From Bacillota bacterium (lineage in GTDB: Bacteria > Bacillota > Desulfitobacteriia > Desulfitobacteriales > JAJXUE01), in assembly GCA_021811155.1 (NCBI GenBank), contig JAJZPO010000016.1, positions 1 through 44,346 on the forward strand: a stretch of 44,346 bases of DNA, in the 5' to 3' direction. Shown here in pieces: positions 38,399 to 44,346 of this stretch (its first letter is position 1; each line of letters begins with the position of its first letter). Below the pieces are notes generated by a model. It had not been told where the DNA came from. It saw only the letters and a program-made list of their open reading frames with translations, and did not search any database. Both the position numbers and the translations under genes were made by a program.

Positions 38399-39661
38399 GT
38401 GAAGACTGTGCATCACGTAATAATTGGCAACAGCGCGGCAGGAATCCGGGCCGCAGAAACCCTGCGCTACCTGGACCCGGTCTCAGACATCAGCATCATC
38501 TCTGAAGAGGACATTCACGCTTATTCCCGCTGCCTGCTGCCCGACTTTCTGGCCGGCAGCAGGAGTGAAAGAGAAATCTATTTCCGGCCGGAGGACTTCT
38601 ATGCCCGCAACCGGATCCAGACCATCTTCGGGTCAAAGGCGGAAAGCATCGACCCTGAGCAGCGGAGGGTGTTGCTGGATGACGGGACCAGGCTTTCCTA
38701 TGACAAGCTCCTCATCGCCACGGGAGCATCCAGCACCCTGCCACCCATCCCCGGCATTGACTCCCCCAATGTCTTTGGGCTGCGTCATTTAAGGGACGCC
38801 AGGAATATCTTGAAAGCCTGCGCCAAAGCGCGCCGGGTGGTCATCATCGGCGCTGGGTTTGTAGGTCTCGAAGCGGCAACGGCGCTCTACCGCCAAGGCC
38901 TGGAAGTAACAGTAGTGGAAAAGATGCCTCAGATCCTGCCCCAACAGTTTGATACCCTGGCAGCGGACATCATCCTGCAAGACATCCAGGCGGAAGGAAT
39001 CAGGTTTGTCCTGGGCAGGGGAATCAAAGAAATATCTCCCCCGAGCGTGTGGGGCCGCATTTTCAGCAACCCCGGCTGCGGAGTTGTTTTGGAGGACGGG
39101 ACCAGGCTAAAGGCCGAAGTAATAATCATAGCCGCTGGCACACGTCCCAATGTGGAAGTTGCGTTAAGCGCGGGTATCAAGATCAATCGCGGCATCCCAG
39201 TCAATGATTTTATGGAGACAAACGTGCCCCATATCTATGCAGCGGGAGACGTGGCTGAAACAAAGGACGTGGTCACGGGCCAGACAGGTCTGACCCCGAT
39301 CTGGCCCAACGCCAGCGCCCAGGGCCGTACAGCCGCATATAACATGGTGGGACACCCAAAAGCCTATGGCGGGATGATTGGCTTGCAGAATGCGGTAGAG
39401 TTCCGGGACGTACCCGCAATCGCCATGGGAATTTCCCGGCCAGCCGGAGCGGACTACCAGGTGCTTTCCAGCTACCATCCGGAGAAAAACCGTTACAAAA
39501 AGCTGGTACTGCTGAACGACCGCCTGGTAGGCATGATACTGGTAGGCGATATACACCAGGCCGGCATCTACGGCGCCCTCATCAAAAACAAAGCCAGCGT
39601 CAGCCGCTTTAATGACCTGCTGCTGCGTGATGACTTCAGTTACGGCTATCTGGCAACCTAA
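38399..39661 (+). CDS. FAD-dependent pyridine nucleotide-disulfide oxidoreductase
   Basis: IIGNSAAGIRAAETLR, VVIIGAGFVGLEAATALYRQGLEVTVVEK, IYAAGDVAE; start may be GTG 38408. Confidence 0.92.
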   Translation: MKTVHHVIIGNSAAGIRAAETLRYLDPVSDISIISEEDIHAYSRCLLPDFLAGSRSEREIYFRPEDFYARNRIQTIFGSKAESIDPEQRRVLLDDGTRLSYDKLLIATGASSTLPPIPGIDSPNVFGLRHLRDARNILKACAKARRVVIIGAGFVGLEAATALYRQGLEVTVVEKMPQILPQQFDTLAADIILQDIQAEGIRFVLGRGIKEISPPSVWGRIFSNPGCGVVLEDGTRLKAEVIIIAAGTRPNVEVALSAGIKINRGIPVNDFMETNVPHIYAAGDVAETKDVVTGQTGLTPIWPNASAQGRTAAYNMVGHPKAYGGMIGLQNAVEFRDVPAIAMGISRPAGADYQVLSSYHPEKNRYKKLVLLNDRLVGMILVGDIHQAGIYGALIKNKASVSRFNDLLLRDDFSYGYLAT

Positions 39662-39696
39662 CCGGCTCCGGTCATAGACCCAGGGATTAAACATTA

Positions 39697-39726
39697 CGGC
39701 CGGCACTCCCCACGGAGTGGCCGGCC
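39697..39726. other. GC-rich hairpin in spacer after the FAD/NAD oxidoreductase gene
   Basis: GGCCGGCACTCC...GGAGTGGCCGGCC. Confidence 0.5.
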
Positions 39727-39788
39727 GCCCAACTCTTGTGCCCGTTTGTGTTAACGCAGGCAGTTTGCGTAAAAGAAGGTGTAAAATA

Positions 39789-40343
39789 ATGAGTGAAGGC
39801 TTGTCGATCGGACAGATGACCACCTACCTCAAAAAATATCTGGTGAAATTCAGGGGCAATCGCCGTTCAGCCCCCTTGGTCTCCCCAGCTCCATTGGACA
39901 TCATGGTCTCGGGCCTAGGTTCGGGTATAGCGCTTAGTATTTTGGCAGCGCTGTCCATGGTTTATAAAATGCCGATGATTGTAGCATCCTTTGGAGCATC
40001 GGCTATACTTATTTACGGTGCACCGGATGCCCCACTCTCCCAGCCGAGAAATGTAATTTTCGGCCACCTTTTATCGGCTGCAGTTGGCGTAACTATTTAC
40101 AGGTTATTTGGCTTTACCTGGACTGCCGCGGCTATGGCCACCACAATTGCCCTGATTCTCATGCTGATTACCAAGACAACCCATCCGCCCGGCGGCGCCA
40201 CCGCTCTCTTTGCCGTGCTGGGGCGGGCAGAGCCCATCTACATATTGACACCGGTGGTCACGGGGGCGGTTATCATGGTGATTGTTGGAATTTTGACCAA
40301 TAACTTGTCCCCGAACCGCCAATATCCCCGCTACTGGTGGTAG
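39789..40343 (+). CDS. HPP family membrane protein
   Basis: MPMIVASFGASAILIYGAPDAPLSQPRNVIFGHLLSAAVGV...THPPGGATALFAVLG. Confidence 0.88.
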   Translation: MSEGLSIGQMTTYLKKYLVKFRGNRRSAPLVSPAPLDIMVSGLGSGIALSILAALSMVYKMPMIVASFGASAILIYGAPDAPLSQPRNVIFGHLLSAAVGVTIYRLFGFTWTAAAMATTIALILMLITKTTHPPGGATALFAVLGRAEPIYILTPVVTGAVIMVIVGILTNNLSPNRQYPRYWW

Positions 40344-40383
40344 GCGCCCAGCTCATTCCGTAAATTCAAGGAGATGAACCCGT

Positions 40384-40809
40384 ATGTATAAAAATATCCT
40401 GGTGCCGACTGACGGTTCCGATTATTCCCGCCGGGCCATGCAGCAAGCTGTGGATCTGGCCAAGGCTTTGGGGGCCAAGCTTTTTCTGCTGCATGTCATA
40501 TATACCCCGGAGACCCTGGGTTATGTACTCACCGGGGGGGCAACGGTGATCCAGGACCAGCTCAACATAAACGCTGAAACAGTTCTCCACGCCACAATCC
40601 ACGGCATTGACCTAACCGGGATTGAACTCGAAAAGATGACAAAGCCTGGGCACCCGGCAGGGGAAATCCTGCAAGAGATTGAAAAACTAAAAATTGACCT
40701 TGTGGTCATGGGCAGCCATGGTTATGGTCAGATTGCCGGTCCCCTGCTTGGCAGCGTAAGCCAAAAGGTGCTGGCCAAAGCCCATTGTCCGGTATTGATT
40801 GTCAAATAG
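40384..40809 (+). CDS. universal stress protein (UspA family)
   Basis: MYKNILVPTDGSDYSRRAMQQAVDLAK, VVMGSHGYGQIAGPLLGSVSQKVLAKAHCPVLIVK. Confidence 0.95.
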   Translation: MYKNILVPTDGSDYSRRAMQQAVDLAKALGAKLFLLHVIYTPETLGYVLTGGATVIQDQLNINAETVLHATIHGIDLTGIELEKMTKPGHPAGEILQEIEKLKIDLVVMGSHGYGQIAGPLLGSVSQKVLAKAHCPVLIVK

Positions 40810-40830
40810 CTGCGCAATACCCATAAATAT

Positions 40831-40866
40831 CCCCCGCCTGCACCAAATCTTAGAGGCGGGGGTTTT
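40831..40866 (+). terminator. intrinsic terminator of the coo/HPP/usp genes
   Basis: CCCCCGCCT...AGGCGGGGGTTTT. Confidence 0.85.
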
Positions 40867-41027
40867 CGACTTGCCTAGTTTACCCTTTAACCAAAATAAT
40901 GCGCCGAGATAAATCCGGTTTCTAACATGAGCGATTCCGTGCAACAAATTTGGTCATGACCGCTTTACTTTCTGGCAGTTCCGCCCGGCCTTGAGGCGAT
41001 ACCACTAGCTTAACGTTATTTAATAAC

Positions 41028-41061
41028 GAAAGGGCCATCTCAACCAGAGACGGCCCTTTAC
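41028..41061 (-). terminator. hairpin terminator 3' of yvlD-like gene
   Basis: AAAGGGCC...GGCCCTTT. Confidence 0.55.
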
Positions 41062-41063
41062 TT

Positions 41064-41411
41064 TTAGTTCGCTTTGCGATACAAATCCTTTAGCAGCCAG
41101 TTGAACAGGGAAACGATTAGAGCGGCAAGGAAAGCAGTGATAAAACCGTGGATGCGGAATCCTGGCAGGAATGATGCTGTGAGCATTACCATCCAGGTGT
41201 TAACGACCAGGATAAAAAGCCCCAAGGTGACCAGGCTAAAGGGCAGGGTCAGGAGTAGCAGCACCGGTCGGATTATCAGGTTCACCAAGCCCAGGACGAT
41301 CCCGGCCCAAAGAAAGGTCAACGGACTGTGGGCCGAGATTCCCGGCAAAAAGTAGGCGGCGACAAAAAGAGCAAAGGCATTTACCAAAGATACCAGGACC
41401 AGTTTGCGCAT
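41064..41411 (-). CDS. phage holin family 4-like/YvlD-like membrane protein
   Basis: 115 aa, four hydrophobic segments, LGLVNLIIRPVLLLLTLPFSLVTLGLFILVVNTWMVMLTASFLPGF. Confidence 0.85.
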   Translation of the reverse strand: MRKLVLVSLVNAFALFVAAYFLPGISAHSPLTFLWAGIVLGLVNLIIRPVLLLLTLPFSLVTLGLFILVVNTWMVMLTASFLPGFRIHGFITAFLAALIVSLFNWLLKDLYRKAN

Positions 41412-41428
41412 CTTTCAATCCCCTCTAG

Positions 41429-41803
41429 CTAGTACAAGTCAATGTATACCCGGGTGTTGCGGTCTTCTACCTCAACCAGGCGGAACCTGCCCAGCTTGCG
41501 CAAATCCCGCAGGATTTCACCAACCTGCTCGATCGCTGCACTCACGGGCATCTGCCTGATGTAGGCTGACCACTTATGCCCCTGTCGGGGCCGGGACGCA
41601 TAGCGAACGATCCTTTCCCCCAGCCAGGCAAGATTGCTAATGGCCTCAAAGGACTCTTCCAAGGCCCAAAGGGAGACAGGAATCGTCAGATTCCTTCTCC
41701 CTCCCTGCCTGACTCTCACAATTAACAGGAAGTTGCGGTGCAGTCTAGTCGACAAAGACTTCAACTTTAATCCTTCCTTCATGTGGGTCATCCACATCCA
41801 CAT
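41429..41803 (-). CDS. hypothetical protein, probably translationally coupled
   Basis: ORF overlaps 3' end of the next upstream gene; true start probably internal (TTG near LSTRLHRN). Confidence 0.55.
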   Translation of the reverse strand: MWMWMTHMKEGLKLKSLSTRLHRNFLLIVRVRQGGRRNLTIPVSLWALEESFEAISNLAWLGERIVRYASRPRQGHKWSAYIRQMPVSAAIEQVGEILRDLRKLGRFRLVEVEDRNTRVYIDLY

Positions 41804-42182
41804 CTACCAGTTTGCCGTCCGAGGCCCCCTCCTCTATAGCGTGTACGATTTCATCCAGGTCAAGCTTTTCCAGGTTAATGCCCTTTCGCTCCATTTCAGA
41901 CTTGGCCTCCGGCGGGATGAAGCCGGTGGCGATGTTAACCAGCTTGGTGGCCGTCCTGATCAGGCTAAAGGGTACGTTGACATTAACCTTGGCCGTCTTT
42001 TCCCCGTCCACCCTGACCCGCAGGAAACGGTTGGCATACCTGGCGGGCGCGGCTTCCGCTTGGAAGTCTGTTTCTTCTATAGCCTTAAGTAATTCCAGCC
42101 CCTCGGCTGCAGTGATTTTACCCTGTTCAATCATTTCCAGGATTCTAAGTCTTTCAGTGCTCATGTGATTTGCTCCCCTCAC
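41745..42182 (-). CDS. SHOCT-like domain protein, YvlB-N-like
   Basis: MSTERLRILEMIEQGKITAAEGLELLKAIEE N-terminal motif. Confidence 0.65.
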   Translation of the reverse strand: MRGANHMSTERLRILEMIEQGKITAAEGLELLKAIEETDFQAEAAPARYANRFLRVRVDGEKTAKVNVNVPFSLIRTATKLVNIATGFIPPEAKSEMERKGINLEKLDLDEIVHAIEEGASDGKLVDVDVDDPHEGRIKVEVFVD

Positions 42183-42183
42183 T

Positions 42184-42576
42184 TTATTTGGCGGTCTTTT
42201 TTAGTAGACGGGCTGCTTCCTGGGAGGTGATTTCCCCTCGCTCCAGGGCTGCCAGGATTTCCTGGCGGCGGTCGCTCTCCTCCTGCGGGTCAGCCTTCTC
42301 CACCTTGTAGCCCAGGGCCTGGATCACTCCATCCAGGCGCCCCCGCACGGTGGGATAGGAAATTCCCAATTCCTTTTCCACGTCTTTGATGTTTCCCCGG
42401 CACTTGATAAAGACCTCAATGAACTCCAGCTGCTCTGCCGGGAGTTGGCAGAATTTGCAGGAAGAGAATTCCCCTTCAATTTTCGTAGCACAATGGGTAC
42501 AGGTAAGTCTGCTGATGTTCAGGCTGTGGCCGCATACAGGACACATGCCCGGCGCTTTGTATTTTATACCGGTCAC
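42184..42576 (-). CDS. DUF2089-type zinc-ribbon/HTH protein
   Basis: CPVCGHSLNISRLTCTHCATKIEGEFSSCKFCQLPAEQLEFIEVFIKCRGNIKDVEKELGISYPTVRGRLD. Confidence 0.88.
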   Translation of the reverse strand: MTGIKYKAPGMCPVCGHSLNISRLTCTHCATKIEGEFSSCKFCQLPAEQLEFIEVFIKCRGNIKDVEKELGISYPTVRGRLDGVIQALGYKVEKADPQEESDRRQEILAALERGEITSQEAARLLKKTAK

Positions 42577-42741
42577 CTCCAGGTTGACATTAAAGGTACC
42601 TTATGGGATAAGAATAGCACTCTGTATTAATATTGTCAATCATTCAATTAATTATTCTAAAGTTAATATTAACATTTTTAAGGAGCCCTGTTTGTCACCT
42701 CGGCGAAGCATGCTTTTGACCCGGCGAATGCGGAATATAAC

Positions 42742-42767
42742 AAAAAAATCCTCCCGTGTGGAAGGAT
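42742..42767 (-). terminator. intrinsic terminator 3' of LysR gene
   Basis: minus strand ATCCTTCCACACGGGAGGATTTTTTT. Confidence 0.75.
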
Positions 42768-42824
42768 ATTACAATATGAATGCATAAATGACCGTGAAGT
42801 ACTAAAATTCAAATTTATACAAAC

Positions 42825-43715
42825 TCATGATTCCGAAAAATGTTCCTTAACCAAATCAAACAATGCAGCTAAAGTTGGGGATATCCACTTATTTTTATGA
42901 TAGACGACTTGAGTAAACATTTCCATTTTGGGACCAATCCAGTTTAAATCGACTATTTTACCATCCGATAGTTCTGTTTCGACAGCAGCCCTAGGTAACA
43001 GGGCTATCCCTAAACGGCTGACAACAAGCTGTTTAATGGCCTCAATACTGTCGAATTCATAAGACGATCGGGGACGAATATCTAATTTGGCAAGATGTCT
43101 TTCCATTTGCGACCGATAGCTACAGCCGCGCTCAGTGAATATAAAGGATTCCTTGCAGATGTCCTCTGGCTCAATAAACCCCTTTTTCACAAGATGGTGC
43201 TCGCAATTTCCTATAATCACCATTGGCTCTTCGCACAATATCCAGGTATTTAGGTCCGCGTCATTTATCCGATCGTCAAGTTCAAATACCACATCGATTG
43301 TGTTATCTCGCAGCCATTGACGTAAATCAACTGAGGTGCCCTGGTGGATTATTAGATTTACTTGAGGATAGAGTCTACCGTATTCCCTAAAAAGCGCGGG
43401 CAATCTGAAAACAAGCAACGACTCGGCAGTTCCGATCCTAATCGTTCCGCTGGGTACTGATGATCTGGACATTAGCTCCTTGGTTTCAGATGCATACTTT
43501 AAAAGCTGTCTAGCATGATGTAGTAGTTTTTCCCCGTCTGAAGTAAGCGCTACCCGCTTGCCAAGCCGTTCGAATAATCTAGTTTTAAACTCCTCTTCGA
43601 GCGCCCTGATCTGACCTGAAATGTTTGACTGAACATACCCAAGTTTTTCAGCCGCTCGTGTAAAGCTACTCTCTTCCGCCACAGTTACGAATATTCTTAA
43701 CTGGTGTAGTTCCAT
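42825..43715 (-). CDS. LysR family transcriptional regulator
   Basis: MELHQLRIFVTVAEESSFTRAAEKLGYVQSNISGQIRALEEEFKTRLFERLGKRVALTSDGE. Confidence 0.96.
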   Translation of the reverse strand: MELHQLRIFVTVAEESSFTRAAEKLGYVQSNISGQIRALEEEFKTRLFERLGKRVALTSDGEKLLHHARQLLKYASETKELMSRSSVPSGTIRIGTAESLLVFRLPALFREYGRLYPQVNLIIHQGTSVDLRQWLRDNTIDVVFELDDRINDADLNTWILCEEPMVIIGNCEHHLVKKGFIEPEDICKESFIFTERGCSYRSQMERHLAKLDIRPRSSYEFDSIEAIKQLVVSRLGIALLPRAAVETELSDGKIVDLNWIGPKMEMFTQVVYHKNKWISPTLAALFDLVKEHFSES

Positions 43716-43950
43716 TTTGCCTCCTTGAGCCCAAAGTCATCATTTATTGTGATTGATATAATCATTACTATCTATTTCACTGATTATTAAAGCCATGATA
43801 CAGTAAGGGAAAGGGAAAAAATAATTAATTTAACAGTAATGTTTAATTGTGGATGATTAAAACTCATTTCAATCTTTAGGAAAGTTTACTTAGTTTAGAA
43901 TCCTTAAACTTAAACAAGGATACATTTATTTTATTAGGAGGAAAAGGGTT

Positions 43951-44346
43951 ATGTTAGAAAACAAAACACACAAAGGAAGGCTTGTAACACAATTAAATGA
44001 GCGATTGAAGTCTAAAGAAGGCAGAGACCATAAGGTAAACTGCTATAAGGTTGCAAATTCTACAATAAATAAAGGTTTTTTAGACGGAAAATCTATAGAA
44101 AGAGTAATTTTTTTCCTGAGAAGTAAAGGATGTGATTGGAGCACTACAAAAGGTGGAGGTTGTTTCATGTGTGGTCATTACTTCGGTACAACCGCCGGGA
44201 ATCCTCTGCCTAAAGGGGCTTTCTACATCCAATTTTTAGAGGAATATAAAAAGTTTGACTTCTCTAAATATCCCATGCTATGTATTTACAATGCAGGATC
44301 AATATTAAACGATGAGGAAATTCCACGTGATGAATTGTACAAAATC
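43951..44346 (+). CDS. radical SAM protein, truncated by window end (TIGR01210/RaSEA-like or Elp3-type cysteine motif)
   Basis: AGGAGG then ATG at 43951; MLENKTHKGRLVTQLNERLK...RVIFFLRSKGCDWSTTKGGGCFMCGHYFGTTAGNPLPKG; CX9CX2C; not in ORF track. Confidence 0.7.
   Translation, partial: MLENKTHKGRLVTQLNERLKSKEGRDHKVNCYKVANSTINKGFLDGKSIERVIFFLRSKGCDWSTTKGGGCFMCGHYFGTTAGNPLPKGAFYIQFLEEYKKFDFSKYPMLCIYNAGSILNDEEIPRDELYKI

Overview
The window looks like a Firmicute (Clostridia/Peptococcaceae-like) chromosomal segment; this taxon call is inference from gene content. It has four blocks. (1) About 0.2-24 kb, almost all on the minus strand: an anaerobic purine/urate-type catabolic cluster (arcC, ygeW, ygeY, ssnA, ygfK, sigma54 activator, ygeX, ridA, xanthine-dehydrogenase-type 2Fe-2S/FAD/Mo subunits, two further PLP fold-type II enzymes, NCS2 xanthine/uracil permease, second sigma54 activator, pduL). 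Five sites match the -24/-12 consensus TGGCA[CT][AG]-N4-TTGC, each upstream of an operon, with related palindromes (TGTCTCA-TTT-TGAGACA and TTTATCA-TTT-TGATAAA types) further upstream. This suggests one sigma54 regulon run by two paralogous activators, with the two uncharacterised PLP enzymes in the permease operon. (2) About 24.4-33.8 kb: MFS transporter, small two-repeat peptidoglycan-binding-like protein, dnaK-dnaJ(CbpA type)-clpB operon with CtsR-like repeats over its promoter, M24 peptidase. (3) About 33.9-40.8 kb: citrate synthase, then a CO dehydrogenase operon (cooS, cooF-like, FAD/NAD oxidoreductase) followed by HPP-family and Usp genes. (4) About 41-44.3 kb: a yvlD-like/DUF2089 module, a LysR regulator and a truncated divergent radical-SAM gene. 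Unusual non-coding content includes 7-bp-periodic repeats confined to spacers, a two-copy mosaic hairpin element with a compensatory base-pair change, and a 109-nt multibranched fold between dnaJ and clpB. No tRNA, rRNA or CRISPR array was recognised.
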